Shown: piece after piece, positions 1 to 9,461 of the stretch
Layout: each line of letters begins with the position of its first letter
Position numbering within the stretch: position 1 is the stretch's first letter
Assembly: GCA_965230375.1 (NCBI GenBank)
Contig: CBDDKU010000015.1
Location: forward strand, 138,543 to 202,542
Reading direction: 5' to 3'
From: CBDDKU01 sp965230375
GTDB lineage: Bacteria > Bacteroidota > Bacteroidia > Flavobacteriales_D > Cryomorphaceae
DNA: 64,000 bases
Position numbers and translations under genes: made by a program
The notes under the pieces: generated by a model
Databases searched by the model: none
Told to the model about the DNA's origin: nothing
Seen by the model: only the letters and a program-made list of their open reading frames with translations

Positions 1-24
1 CTTGCCGAGCAAATCATCCTTACC

Positions 25-186
25 TTAATCCAAGGCTTCTATTTCTTTCAATACGTCTTCTGCTTCACTGCGCTTTTTATCACTCGCAGCGCGATTAGTG
101 GTCGAAAGTTCAAAAGACTCTTTCAAGAGCTTTTCGTACTTCTTTTGAAGCTTTTCCTTTGGTGACTTTTTACTGAACCATCCCAT
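25..186 (-). CDS. Lacal_2735 family small protein
   Basis: A 53-residue protein, very rich in Lys and Glu, starting MGWFSKKSPKEKLQKKYEKL and ending in EIEALD. The opening hydrophobic/aromatic stretch followed by a charged helical hairpin (KLLKESFELSTTNRAASDKK) matches the small Lacal_2735 proteins of Flavobacteriia, which have no assigned function. No signal peptide or membrane segment. It lies 37 bases downstream of yceI on the same strand and could be co-transcribed with it. Family call is from memory of the consensus; function unknown. Confidence 0.75.
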   Translation of the reverse strand: MGWFSKKSPKEKLQKKYEKLLKESFELSTTNRAASDKKRSEAEDVLKEIEALD

Positions 187-223
187 TCTTCTCTAACAGC
201 ACTTACTAAAACTTGTTTAGAAA

Positions 224-742
224 TCAATTCACCAAACAATAAATTTTCACTTCGATCTCACGGCCCACTTGGAATCCGCCCTTGCCTCCTACTCCGTACT
301 CAAAGCGGTCGAGGACTATGCTCCCTTGAAATCTATTTGATTTATAGGTAAAGTGAATTTCTGCTTCCTGTTCTACTTCTCGAATTTTCAGCTTTCCTTT
401 TGCCAAATACCCATCTTTTGTTTTACTCACACTCGATGATACAAAGCAGATTTTAGGAAAGGCTTCTACACCCAAATAGGCATCAGTTCGCAAATGACTG
501 TCACGTGCTTTGATGCCTGTTTTAATTGTCTCTGGCGTGATACAAACGTCAAAACTGGCCGCCGAAAGATTTGACTCATCAAAAACGACTTCTCCACTCA
601 TCCCAGTAATCGTTCCGTCCACAGTGTTTATGCCAAGGTTTGATACTTCGAATGAGACGTACGAGCTGTCAGAATTAATAGTTTGTCCGCATGCTACTCC
701 GGTGGCAATCATTCCAATTATGACAAGAAAGTGCTTCAACAT
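224..742 (-). CDS. YceI family periplasmic protein
   Basis: 172-residue YceI-like protein. An N-terminal signal peptide (MLKHFLVIIGMIATGVACGQ, probable cleavage after CGQ) is followed by the lipocalin-like YceI beta-barrel: INSDSSYVSFEVSNLGINTVDGTITG, then the FDVCITPETIKTGIKARDSHLR region with the typical RDxHL motif near residue 80. YceI proteins bind isoprenoid or other lipids in the periplasm. I chose the internal Met at 742 because translation from the longer frame (832) would bury the signal peptide behind 30 residues of unlikely sequence and overlap the divergent regulator region. It stands divergent to the TetR gene. Confidence 0.85.
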   Translation of the reverse strand: MLKHFLVIIGMIATGVACGQTINSDSSYVSFEVSNLGINTVDGTITGMSGEVVFDESNLSAASFDVCITPETIKTGIKARDSHLRTDAYLGVEAFPKICFVSSSVSKTKDGYLAKGKLKIREVEQEAEIHFTYKSNRFQGSIVLDRFEYGVGGKGGFQVGREIEVKIYCLVN

Positions 743-895
743 GGCTTTAAAATTTAAATGACAAATGAAGCGATTTCTACTCAAAGACTCGAAACTTAGA
801 ATGAAGAACACTGAACATGAGAGCTTTGCCATTAATTATAGAGAAAACCAAACACCGGATAAAAGTAATTTATTTCAACATGATAGTATTACTAC

Positions 896-903
896 TATAT
901 TTG
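896..903 (+). promoter_or_regulatory. Bacteroidota -7 promoter element for the TetR-exporter operon
   Basis: TATATTTG is an exact match to the Bacteroidota -7 consensus TAnnTTTG, 18 bases before the ATG at 922. A weak -33-like TTTC lies about 19 bases upstream. It supports starting the regulator at 922 and not at the earlier in-frame ATG at 817. Confidence 0.5.
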
Positions 904-921
904 CACTCATTATTAACGGTT

Positions 922-1599
922 ATGGATAATTTTCTTTCACACATCAATCTGAGACCCAACGAGACTACTTATGTTAAGGATCCGGAGTCAAGCGACTTGG
1001 GTAAATCCATCGTGACAGGTAGTATTTCGCTAATGGATGATTTGGGTTTTGAAGCCTTTACTTTCAGAAAACTGGCCAAAAAAATAGGTTCTACAGAAGC
1101 TTCAGTCTATCGATATTTTGAAAGTAAACACAAACTCCTACTCTATCTGGCATCCTGGTATTGGTCGTGGATTGAGTACAAGATTGTCTTCGCCTTGGCC
1201 AATGTCGACTCTCCAGAAGAGCGTTTGAAACGCTCAATTGAACTATTGACAACTATCCACGATACCGATCGCAGTTTCGAACACATTAACGAAACCCAAT
1301 TGCAGCGTATCGTCAATAATGAATTTACCAAGGCCTATCAGACCAAGAATGTAGATCAGGAGAACAAAGACGGGGTCTTTCTGACTTATAAGTCTGTTGT
1401 CGGTCGTGTGAGTGATATCATCAAGGAGATTAATCCGGACTACCTGTATCCGCAAATGCTCGTTTCTACGATGATAGAAGGTGCACATCACCAACGCTTT
1501 TTTGCAGACCACCTTCCCCGATTGACCAATGTAATTCCCGGCACCGATTCTGTTACCTGCTTCTACAGAGAATTGGTGTTCAAAGCTATAAAAGCCTAA
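922..1599 (+). CDS. TetR/AcrR family transcriptional regulator
   Basis: 225-residue regulator. The N-terminal helix-turn-helix is clear: SIVTGSISLMDDLGFEAFTF, then RKLAKKIGSTEASVYRYFES, ending in KHKLLLYL, the classic TetR HTH with the VYRYFxxK signature (roughly residues 25-70). The rest is an all-helical ligand domain that I cannot assign to a ligand. It is followed after 32 bases by the ABC-HlyD-TolC genes on the same strand, so it probably represses its own exporter operon. The start at 922 is preferred over 817 because the family begins shortly before the HTH and a -7 promoter element sits at 896-903, inside the longer frame. Confidence 0.88.
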   Translation: MDNFLSHINLRPNETTYVKDPESSDLGKSIVTGSISLMDDLGFEAFTFRKLAKKIGSTEASVYRYFESKHKLLLYLASWYWSWIEYKIVFALANVDSPEERLKRSIELLTTIHDTDRSFEHINETQLQRIVNNEFTKAYQTKNVDQENKDGVFLTYKSVVGRVSDIIKEINPDYLYPQMLVSTMIEGAHHQRFFADHLPRLTNVIPGTDSVTCFYRELVFKAIKA

Positions 1600-1631
1600 C
1601 CCGATCAACCTTATAATAAACAGAACTACAC

Positions 1632-3284
1632 GTGCCAGCTCAAACTAAAATACTTCCAATACAAAGGTTGTTTCGACTCTTTAAGCCAGACCTTAAGGAG
1701 ATTCGAAACATATATGCCTACGCTATATTCAATGGGTTGTTAAACCTGTCTCTCCCGCTTGGGATTCAGGCCATCATCAACTTGATACAAGGTGGAAGCA
1801 TTTCTACATCTTGGGTAGTTTTGGTGACCTTTGTCGTTTTTGGAATTGCGATAACAGGAATATTGCAAATTCTTCAAATGAAGATCACGGAGCACATTCA
1901 GCAAAAAATCTTTGCTCGTGCTGCCTTCGAATTTGCGATCCGGATCCCAAAAATGACGATGAAGTCATTATCGAATAAGTACCCACCAGAACTGATTAAC
2001 AGATTCTTCGATACCGTTTCGGTCCAGAAAGGTCTTCCGAAAATACTGATTGACTTTTCTTCCTCTGCCCTTCAAATCCTATTTGGGTTGATTCTCTTGA
2101 GTTTCTACCACCCGTTCTTCATGGCTTTTGGTGTCGTCCTGGTGCTAGTGGTTTATTTCATGGTAAAACTCACTGGGAAACGCGGTCTGGATACGAGTAT
2201 AATGGAATCTGATAAAAAGTATGCCGTTGCCCATTGGCTTCAGGAAGTCGCCAGAGTTCACCAGACTTTCAAACAAGCAAGTGAATCACTTCTTCCCATA
2301 AAGAAAACCGAGAAAGAAGTGAGCCAGTACCTAGATCACCGGGAAAAACACTTTAAGATTTTGGTGATTCAGTTTAGCATGATGGTAGGGTTTAAAGTTC
2401 TGATCGCTGCTGGACTACTTCTCATTGGAGGTATCCTCGTTATGGAGCAACAAATGAATATCGGTCAGTTCGTTGCAGCCGAGATTGTCATCCTTATGGT
2501 TATGAACTCTGTCGAGAAAATGATGCAAAGCCTCGAGAACATTTACGACGTACTTACATCTCTGGAAAAGCTCGGGAAAGTGACTGATATGCCATTGGAA
2601 GAAGAAGACGGCGATAAGGTCATGACGCCTGATCAGATGCGCAAATCTTCTCGGATTAGAACCTTGCGCATATTTGATCAAGAAGTAGCCAATGGAAAGA
2701 TCGTACTAATAAAGGGTGGTGATCGAAATAAGAAAAAAGCTCTCCTGCGAAGCTTCGTCGGTCTTGACTCAACCTATCGCAAGAAAGTAACCATTGACAA
2801 CAAGAATCTAAATCACTTTGGTCGGGCTGAAGAAAATGAACTGATGGGATATTTTTCGGATGTCGACTCCCTGTTTTCGGCCAGCATCCTTGACAACATC
2901 ACCCTAGGAAGGCCAAACGCCACTCGCGATGCCGTGGGTGAACTAGTTAATGCCCTGAGCCTTGAGTCTGAAATAAACGAGCTGGAAGATGGAATTGAAA
3001 CGATGATACTCCCCCATGGCCCTGGCCTTTCACTCGAGCTCAAGAAAAAAATAATGCTCGCTCGGAGTATTGTTCACAGGCCTAGAATCCTTGTGGTAGA
3101 AGGAAACTTTGTGGGTGTGAGCAACAAAGAAAAAGACGCCATTCTCGAGTTCTTGACGGAGCGAGGAAGACTATGTACAGTCATCACAACTGATGGTACA
3201 CCAGAGCTGGCAAATATGGCTGACATCACACTAAATATGGACGAGCTCAACCATGATGACCTAACCAAACCAAAACAAAAGTAA
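1632..3284 (+). CDS. ABC exporter-like protein with degenerate nucleotide-binding domain
   Basis: 550 residues, GTG start. Residues 1-320 form an ABC exporter membrane domain (hydrophobic segments near 25-50, 60-80, 140-180, 250-275). Residues about 345-535 have the fold and spacing of an ABC ATPase, but the motifs are eroded: the Walker A site reads IKGGDRNKKKALL near 358 with no GxxGxGK[ST], the signature is LSLELKKK near 466 in place of LSGGQ, Walker B reads ILVVEGNF near 484 with the catalytic Glu position Gly, and the H-loop His is lost (VITTDGTPE near 517). It belongs to an RTX/HlyB-like exporter group of Bacteroidota whose signature motif is often weak. It is 5 bases from the HlyD gene and probably forms a tripartite exporter with it and TolC. 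Whether it hydrolyses ATP is doubtful. Confidence 0.8.
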   Translation: MPAQTKILPIQRLFRLFKPDLKEIRNIYAYAIFNGLLNLSLPLGIQAIINLIQGGSISTSWVVLVTFVVFGIAITGILQILQMKITEHIQQKIFARAAFEFAIRIPKMTMKSLSNKYPPELINRFFDTVSVQKGLPKILIDFSSSALQILFGLILLSFYHPFFMAFGVVLVLVVYFMVKLTGKRGLDTSIMESDKKYAVAHWLQEVARVHQTFKQASESLLPIKKTEKEVSQYLDHREKHFKILVIQFSMMVGFKVLIAAGLLLIGGILVMEQQMNIGQFVAAEIVILMVMNSVEKMMQSLENIYDVLTSLEKLGKVTDMPLEEEDGDKVMTPDQMRKSSRIRTLRIFDQEVANGKIVLIKGGDRNKKKALLRSFVGLDSTYRKKVTIDNKNLNHFGRAEENELMGYFSDVDSLFSASILDNITLGRPNATRDAVGELVNALSLESEINELEDGIETMILPHGPGLSLELKKKIMLARSIVHRPRILVVEGNFVGVSNKEKDAILEFLTERGRLCTVITTDGTPELANMADITLNMDELNHDDLTKPKQK

Positions 3285-3289
3285 GAGCT

Positions 3290-4639
3290 ATGTTGAATAT
3301 TTCATCACAAGAGAGCATACGTGATTTCAAGCTCTCGCAGAATATCAAGACGCTTAAAGAAGTAGAATCGAAGCAATCGAGTCGCGTCATTATCCGTTTG
3401 TCGATGGCTTTTTTCGGGATATTGCTGATAGTCATGTTTATCCCTTGGACTCAGAACATCCAGTCATCAGGGCTTGTGACGACTTTGAAACCAGACCAGC
3501 GACCACAATCTATCCCTTCAATTATAGCCGGTCGGATCGAAAAGTGGTACGTGCAGGAAGGAGACTTCGTATCTAAAGGTGATACGATTCTACACATCTC
3601 CGAGATAAAGGATGAATACTTTGACCCCGCACTTTTGGAGCGAACCAGGAACCAAAGAGACGCCAAACAAGGTGGGGTTGGCGCCTATGCCGATAAAGTA
3701 AAAGCCCTAGACAAACAAATTGCAGCTTTAGAAGCGACATCTGACTTTAAATTGAGTCAGTCGAGAATCTACATCCAACAATCAGAATTGAAGGTGATTG
3801 CCGATAGCATCGATCTCGAAGCGGCTAAGACCAATAAAGAAATTGCCCAGCTGCAGTACGATCGTATGGAGACTTTGTACAACAAAGGACTCAAGTCGAA
3901 AACTGATCTGGAAAACAGACGATTAAAGCTTCAGGAAGCGCAGGCCAAGCTGATTTCTGCCGAAAGCAAATTACTGAGCAGTCGTCAAGAAGTAGAGCGC
4001 GCTCAAGTTGAGATTTCATCTATAGAAAATCAATACATCGACCAAATCTCGAAAGCTCAAAGTGAGAAGTTCACGGCTCTCTCGAGCATGTACACAGCAG
4101 AAGCTGACCTAACAAAACTCGAAAACCAACTGTCGAATTACGAGGTAAGGACCAATATGTATTACATCAAGGCGCCACAGTCGGGCTATGTATCGCGCAC
4201 CACAAAGTCGGGTATTGGCCAAACGGTAAAAGAAGGTGATGAAATAGTAAGTATCATGCCTTTGCAGTATGATCTTGCCGTGGAGATGTTCGTGGATCCG
4301 ATTGACCTACCATTGATGTACGAAGGGCTTCATGTGCGCGTGCAGTTTGACGGTTGGCCAGCGATCGTCTTCTCAGGTTGGCCAAATGCGAGTTACGGTA
4401 CGTTTGGTGGAACGGTCTATGCCATTGATCAATTTATCAGTCCCAATGGGAAGTACCGTGTCTTGGTTGCACCAGACGAAATCGATCACAAATGGCCTGA
4501 TGCAATCCGTGTGGGCGCCGGAACTAAAAACATGGTTCTCCTGGACGATGTACCAATCTGGTATGAGCTCTGGCGACAGGTCAACGGTTTCCCTCCAAAC
4601 TTTTACACGCCTGGTCAAGGTCCAACGCCGAAATCGTAG
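3290..4639 (+). CDS. HlyD family membrane-fusion/periplasmic adaptor protein
   Basis: 449 residues. A short cytoplasmic N-terminus leads to one membrane helix at about residues 35-53 (FFGILLIVMFIPW), then a split biotinyl-lipoyl-like domain (IEKWYVQEGDFVSKGDTILHI and later YYIKAPQSGYVSRTTKSGIG) flanking a long alpha-helical coiled-coil hairpin (about 115-270, rich in Gln/Glu/Lys), then beta-barrel domains. This is the standard HlyD/LktD adaptor that bridges an inner-membrane exporter to TolC. It lies between the ABC-like gene (5-base gap) and the TolC gene (2-base gap), so the three are certainly one operon. Confidence 0.9.
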   Translation: MLNISSQESIRDFKLSQNIKTLKEVESKQSSRVIIRLSMAFFGILLIVMFIPWTQNIQSSGLVTTLKPDQRPQSIPSIIAGRIEKWYVQEGDFVSKGDTILHISEIKDEYFDPALLERTRNQRDAKQGGVGAYADKVKALDKQIAALEATSDFKLSQSRIYIQQSELKVIADSIDLEAAKTNKEIAQLQYDRMETLYNKGLKSKTDLENRRLKLQEAQAKLISAESKLLSSRQEVERAQVEISSIENQYIDQISKAQSEKFTALSSMYTAEADLTKLENQLSNYEVRTNMYYIKAPQSGYVSRTTKSGIGQTVKEGDEIVSIMPLQYDLAVEMFVDPIDLPLMYEGLHVRVQFDGWPAIVFSGWPNASYGTFGGTVYAIDQFISPNGKYRVLVAPDEIDHKWPDAIRVGAGTKNMVLLDDVPIWYELWRQVNGFPPNFYTPGQGPTPKS

Positions 4640-4641
4640 TC

Positions 4642-6063
4642 ATGAAAACAATTAGCAGCATACTATTCGTTTTTCTATGCTTGGTTGGTCATGCCCAGAA
4701 TGACACTCTTCAGGCGGACACTCTTGAGACGGTTCTGAACTATGAGCGCTATATGCAGATCGTAAAAGACCATCACCCAGTAGCTATGCAGGCTTCTCTT
4801 TTGACAGAGAGTGGTGAAGCGAATTTGAGAAGTTCTCGCGGTGGATTTGACCCTGTTTTATATGGAGACTACAACAACAAAGAGTTCAAAGGAACCGAGT
4901 ACTATGAGCTGTTTGAGTCGGGGCTGAAGATTCCCACATGGTTTGGGATTGAATTTGATGTTGGGTACACCCAAAACTCAGGTGCATTCCTGAACCCCCA
5001 AAACGTAAATTCGGGAGCTGGACTCTGGTATGGTGGCATCTCAGTACCCATCGGCCAAGGTCTTTTTATCGATGAACGCCGCGCCGCCCTGAGACAGGCT
5101 CAGGTCTTTGTGGAAATTGCAGAACAAGAACGCCGAAAAGCCTTAAATAAGTTGGTTTATGACGCCGCCGTCACTTACTGGGATTGGTTTAAAGCATATA
5201 ATGCTTTGGGCGTATACCGCGATGCGCAAGATGCTGCTCGGGTGAGATTAGATGCCGTAATCGAGAGTTTCGAAGCGGGCGATCGGCCGGCGATTGATAC
5301 GCTCGAAGCCGGTATACAGTGGCAAACCCGTGTGGTGAGCTACCAGCAAGCCGAATTAGATTATCTCAATGCAAAGCAGAGACTGGAAGTTTATCTCTGG
5401 GCTGAGGGAACAATTCCCTTGGAGATCGATACAGCCACTGTCCCCTATTCCATTCAATCAGATCTTCCAGATCTGGATGCGAGTATAGAAATGATGACCT
5501 TGGATAGTATGGTAGCTAATCATCCTGAATTACTCGCTTTGCAGTCGAAAATGGAACAGAAAGATATCGAGCGACGATGGAAGGCCGAACAGCTCAAGCC
5601 GGATCTAAATCTCAAGTATCAACCCTTAATCGAACCGTCGAGCGATCAGGAGTTCTTTGATGGGTATAGCCCAAATAACTACACGGTAGGCGTAGAGTTT
5701 AAAATGCCCCTTTTTCTGAGAAAGGAACGTGGCGAATTGCAACTCACCAAATTGAGTTTGAACGAAATGGATCTTGAAATTCAGCTCAAACAAGCCAACC
5801 TTCGCTATCTGTCTGGCAATGCAATAAACACATACAACACAACGCAACAGCAGCTCAACGTGTTTACTCAAACAGTGGCGGACTATTTCTCTCTTCTCGA
5901 AGGAGAAAGAGCCTTATTCAACGCCGGAGAAAGCTCACTGTTTTTGGTCAACGCACGTGAGATCGGATACATACAAGCCGAAATAAAGCGGATTGAAATT
6001 CTGTCATCACTCCAAAAATCAATCGTAGCGATTGAATACAACTTTGGTCTGCTTTGGGATTAA
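4642..6063 (+). CDS. TolC family outer membrane efflux protein
   Basis: 473 residues with a signal peptide (MKTISSILFVFLCLVGHAQ). Two repeated TolC modules follow: long helices rich in Ala, Glu and Gln (for example RRAALRQAQVFVEIAEQERR and YQQAELDYLNAKQRLEVYL in the first half, LQLTKLSLNEMDLEIQLKQA in the second) separated by beta strands of the outer-membrane barrel. The trimer would form the outer-membrane exit duct for the ABC-HlyD pair encoded just upstream. Length is normal for the family. It is the third exporter gene; the substrate cannot be told from sequence. Confidence 0.9.
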   Translation: MKTISSILFVFLCLVGHAQNDTLQADTLETVLNYERYMQIVKDHHPVAMQASLLTESGEANLRSSRGGFDPVLYGDYNNKEFKGTEYYELFESGLKIPTWFGIEFDVGYTQNSGAFLNPQNVNSGAGLWYGGISVPIGQGLFIDERRAALRQAQVFVEIAEQERRKALNKLVYDAAVTYWDWFKAYNALGVYRDAQDAARVRLDAVIESFEAGDRPAIDTLEAGIQWQTRVVSYQQAELDYLNAKQRLEVYLWAEGTIPLEIDTATVPYSIQSDLPDLDASIEMMTLDSMVANHPELLALQSKMEQKDIERRWKAEQLKPDLNLKYQPLIEPSSDQEFFDGYSPNNYTVGVEFKMPLFLRKERGELQLTKLSLNEMDLEIQLKQANLRYLSGNAINTYNTTQQQLNVFTQTVADYFSLLEGERALFNAGESSLFLVNAREIGYIQAEIKRIEILSSLQKSIVAIEYNFGLLWD

Positions 6064-6149
6064 TCGGCTCGCTTTTTCAACTACCGATCATCACTTAGCT
6101 ACCTATTCATTCTCAGCAAACTTCTATTTTAGTTGCTCAACCGATTCAA

Positions 6150-7508
6150 ATGAGCAAACCAAACGATAACCAAATAGCTAAATGGCTTAATAAATTGGAG
6201 CGCGAAAGTTGGCAACTTGAGCTTCTCGTATCCGCTTTTACCATTTTCCTTCTCTTCCAAGGCATCATCGCCTTTGAAGAATTGCTAGACGAGCTAACCT
6301 ACAAATACAATGTTGGAGCGAGTTTCCTATCCTTTGTTTTTATTTTCGCCAACCTCCTGTATAGTGCCTTAAAGGCTCTGACATTCTTCATGGTTTCACA
6401 TCTCTTATTGAGAGGGTTTTGGATAGGTACGATCGGCTTGCGATCCGTTCAACCAGAAATAAATTTTGACGACTTTAAATACACACCGTTTTTCACCAAA
6501 AAACTAAAAGATACTGTAGTCAGTCTAGACCAGCTGGTGCTCAAACTAGATGAAGTCTGCAGCGTCATATTCGCTTTCGCATTTTTGGTTATTTCCCTAC
6601 TTATTTCATTCGGAACCTACCTCGCTTTTATTGGAGTTGTCGGATTGATCTTAAGTACGATTAGTGATTTCTCACTTGGATGGTTGAGCCATACGCTAAA
6701 CCTTGTGTTCATACTGGTTTTGCTCATTTATTTCATATCTGGTCTCATATACCTGATAGACTATTTTACACTCGACTTTTTCAAGAAAAGAAGAAGATTT
6801 CAAAAGGTTTACTACCCTTTTTACAAGGTGTTTCACTACATCACTCTAGGGTTCTTGAGCCGAAGCATTTACTATTATTTGATCAGTAAATTTTCGAAGA
6901 AAAGAATCAGAATAGTTTACACAATCGGTATCACATTCGTTCTACTGCTAATTATTTTTGATTTTGATCAATATCAATATTCAACACATAACCCAAATCC
7001 ATATCAGATCTCTACAAATACTTACGACGATCAGCGTGTCGACAGCGAATATGTAGATTGGGCTTCCATTCCATCTGCTGAAATTGAAAAGGATTTTATT
7101 CCATTATTCTTAAGATATGACCCTGCTGACAATGAGATTCTGCGAAAGTCCTGCCCAGATTATGAACCAGTTAAGTCAGACGGAATAAACCTGGCATATA
7201 AATTTGTTACTAGTAAAGGTGGCCTTCACTTCACCAATGAGAAGTTTGAAGGGGAAAACCCTGAAAAAATTATGGATTGTCGGAAATCAATTTTCAAAGT
7301 CTCGATAAATGATTCACTCTATTCTGGACTCGAATACTTCTTTTATACTCACCCTGCGAAAAAGCAACATGGGCTTCTTTCCTATATCCCGACAAGTGGT
7401 CTTCAAAACGGACAAAATGTGATGGTGATCGAAAAAGCGACTCTTTCGGCATCAGATAGCATCGCATTTAAAGAATTTGTCCGAATTCCATTTTGGTATT
7501 CGAAGTAG
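6150..7508 (+). CDS. hypothetical polytopic membrane protein
   Basis: 452 residues that I do not recognise. The N-terminal 280 residues carry about five to six membrane helices (near 23-46, 57-97, 136-170, 181-206 and 252-271), then a 180-residue soluble domain beginning DFDQYQYSTHNPNPYQIS, probably periplasmic. The soluble part contains a conserved-looking pair of Cys (RKSCPDYEP and KIMDCRKS) that could form a disulphide, and LRYDPADNEILRKSC. It follows tolC by 86 bases on the same strand but no obvious link to export is visible. The ATG start is preceded by AT-rich sequence without a clear promoter match. Confidence 0.7.
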   Translation: MSKPNDNQIAKWLNKLERESWQLELLVSAFTIFLLFQGIIAFEELLDELTYKYNVGASFLSFVFIFANLLYSALKALTFFMVSHLLLRGFWIGTIGLRSVQPEINFDDFKYTPFFTKKLKDTVVSLDQLVLKLDEVCSVIFAFAFLVISLLISFGTYLAFIGVVGLILSTISDFSLGWLSHTLNLVFILVLLIYFISGLIYLIDYFTLDFFKKRRRFQKVYYPFYKVFHYITLGFLSRSIYYYLISKFSKKRIRIVYTIGITFVLLLIIFDFDQYQYSTHNPNPYQISTNTYDDQRVDSEYVDWASIPSAEIEKDFIPLFLRYDPADNEILRKSCPDYEPVKSDGINLAYKFVTSKGGLHFTNEKFEGENPEKIMDCRKSIFKVSINDSLYSGLEYFFYTHPAKKQHGLLSYIPTSGLQNGQNVMVIEKATLSASDSIAFKEFVRIPFWYSK

Positions 7509-7527
7509 AGCAGTTCCATTTTGAACT

Positions 7528-8475
7528 CTACTCTACTTTCACAATCTTTCCTCGACTTAAGCTTTGTACTTTTTCTTGTAGAAGTCTGTATGTGTAAATC
7601 CCTTTGGGGAGATGCCCTAAATCAATCTCAACGTTGCCATTCACCGTTTCCACTGAATAAACATCCTGCCCAACCTGATTAAAAATAGTCACATCGGTCT
7701 CCAAAGCGTTTGGATTTGAGAATGTAATTTCCACAAGGCCTAGTGTTGGGTTTGGTCTTGCACTTGAATTGAAAATTCGGTAGTTCGAATCAAAAACACT
7801 TTCCTCGTTTTGCTCCAACCAGAAGCTGTCAAACATAATTCCTTCGGCGTTTCCCGACGTCGTGTCGGAAAGAAGTGAAAATCTTACCTGGAGAGTGTCA
7901 CCAACTTGAATTTCATCACCATTCTCTTCATATTTCAAAAGGATACTCCATTCCAAATCAAACAACTCCCAATCGTTGGTTTGAACTGAAAAATCTGGTA
8001 TCTCAGAATGCCACGAAACATAGTAACCCTGTTCATCAATGGGGTCGACAAGATCATACCAGCTTTCTCCTTGATTTACAGAATACTCCATCTTGCATAC
8101 ATCTCCTTCATCTAGTTGTGAGAAATAAGCTCCTCTTAAAGTAAAGCTGTACAAATTTCCACCAGGAAAGCTTAATTCGCCTACTATGTGATTAATTGTA
8201 AATGAAGAAGTGTCGTTAATCGGATATGGATTAATTGTATCTGTGATTATGACCATTTCGTCATTGTATGCAAAATTCAAGAACTCCTTTTGAGGTGGTC
8301 CGATTTGCCAAACACCTCCTTCATCTAAACCATCATTAATTGTGAAAAAACTGGTGCAGTATTCAAGAATGGGCTCATCGAAATTGACCTCCCACGTCTC
8401 ACAATGCTCAATTTCCTGTGCAAAGAATAATTGTGCATTGAAGCAGAAAAAGATTAGAAGTATGTACCGTCTCAT
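7528..8475 (-). CDS. T9SS type A sorting domain-containing secreted protein
   Basis: 315 residues. Signal peptide MRRYILLIFFCFNAQLFFAQ, then a beta-rich domain resembling a jelly-roll/MAM-like fold with a repeated pattern (W..GPPQKEFLNFAYND; SFTLRGAYFSQLDEGDVCKM; WHSEIPDFSVQTNDW; EGIMFDSFWLEQ). The last 75 residues are a type A C-terminal sorting domain: SSARPNPTLG, VTIFNQVGQDVY, then KGIYTYRLL and a basic, hydrophobic end (GKIVKVE). It should be exported by Sec, carried across the outer membrane by the T9SS and anchored or released. It is about half identical by eye to the neighbouring upstream gene (8528-9461), so they are tandem duplicates. No enzymatic motif seen. Confidence 0.85.
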   Translation of the reverse strand: MRRYILLIFFCFNAQLFFAQEIEHCETWEVNFDEPILEYCTSFFTINDGLDEGGVWQIGPPQKEFLNFAYNDEMVIITDTINPYPINDTSSFTINHIVGELSFPGGNLYSFTLRGAYFSQLDEGDVCKMEYSVNQGESWYDLVDPIDEQGYYVSWHSEIPDFSVQTNDWELFDLEWSILLKYEENGDEIQVGDTLQVRFSLLSDTTSGNAEGIMFDSFWLEQNEESVFDSNYRIFNSSARPNPTLGLVEITFSNPNALETDVTIFNQVGQDVYSVETVNGNVEIDLGHLPKGIYTYRLLQEKVQSLSRGKIVKVE

Positions 8476-8527
8476 AAGAATAGTTCTTTACTGAATTAAA
8501 TAGAATTTAGCTAGCTCAAAAAAAACA

Positions 8528-9461
8528 TCATTCCACCAACACCAATTTCCCAAAACTGATACGCTCAGATGTGGCTTGAATCAATCTATAAGAGTATAAT
8601 CCTTTCGCAGTGGATTCAAAATTCAGCTCAAATTGAGAATTTCTTGTCGAGCTTGCGTAAATCAGCTTACCCCAAATAATTAAAAACCTGGATCTCTGTA
8701 TGTTCTGAGTTGGGGTTTGAAAACAGAATCTTCGCATTCCCAAAACTTGGATTTGGAGCGACACTAGATTCAAAAACGCTTAAACCGTGATCCCTCGTTG
8801 ACTCCATCAAATCGGAAAGGTAAAAATTATCAAACATGATACCTTCACCAGCTCCACTTAAGCTATCGCCAATGAAGGTAAACCGAAATTGAAGCGTGTC
8901 GCCAACCTGCAAATAATAGGGGAAATTCCCCTCCCATCCAGAGGGTATTATGACCGTAAAAGGTTCCCAACCGCCACTTGGGATATTGAAATCAGGGATC
9001 TCACTTTTCCAATCTATTTCCACATCAGCAGGGAGATCTATTAAGTCAAGCCATGTCAAACCATTGTTACCGGAAAACTCGAATTTGCAGTAGTCATTTG
9101 AGTCTAATTTCGAAAAATAGTATCCTGAAAAGTAAAATGCGTATGTGCCTCCCCACGATGGAGCATCAAAAACATGGTGAAAAGTAAATGAAGATGTGTC
9201 ATTTTCAGGATATGCTGTACTTGTATCAGTGATTAAAACGTTTGGATCAGAAAAAGTGTAGCTCAGGGTTTCCTTTTGTGGTACACCGATTTGCCAAACC
9301 GAAGTTTCTCCCGGCATGGTGTCAATGGTAAAAAAGCTTGTGCAATCCTCGAGAATTGGACCGTCAAAATCAACTTCAAATTGATAGCATGGCTCCGGGT
9401 CTTGTGCTAATAAGGTGTTCCAAACAAAAAATAGTAGAATGGATAACTGCAATCGTCTCAT
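8528..9461 (-). pseudogene. T9SS type A sorting domain protein, frameshifted tandem paralogue
   Basis: The first frame runs 9461 to 8667 (MRRLQLSILLFFVWNTLLAQ signal peptide, then the same beta-rich domain as the neighbour: IGVPQKETLSYTFSD, FYFSGYYFSKLDSNDYCKF, WKSEIPDFNIPSGGW, EGIMFDNFYLSD) and stops after IQVFNYLG. The rest of the sorting domain continues in another frame down to 8528 (LIYASSTRNSQFELNFEST, KGLYSYRLIQ, GKLVLVE). Removing one C from the run CCCC at 8670-8673 joins them into one 310-residue protein aligned along its whole length to the 315-residue paralogue. As written, the protein would lose most of its T9SS signal. Either a real one-base insertion or a sequence error; I lean to error because five other genes here show the same kind of break. 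Confidence 0.8.

Noticed and set aside
8670..8673. Phase-variable homopolymer switch of a sorting domain
   Set aside because: A four-base run is too short to slip often, and similar breaks occur in unrelated genes, so error is simpler.
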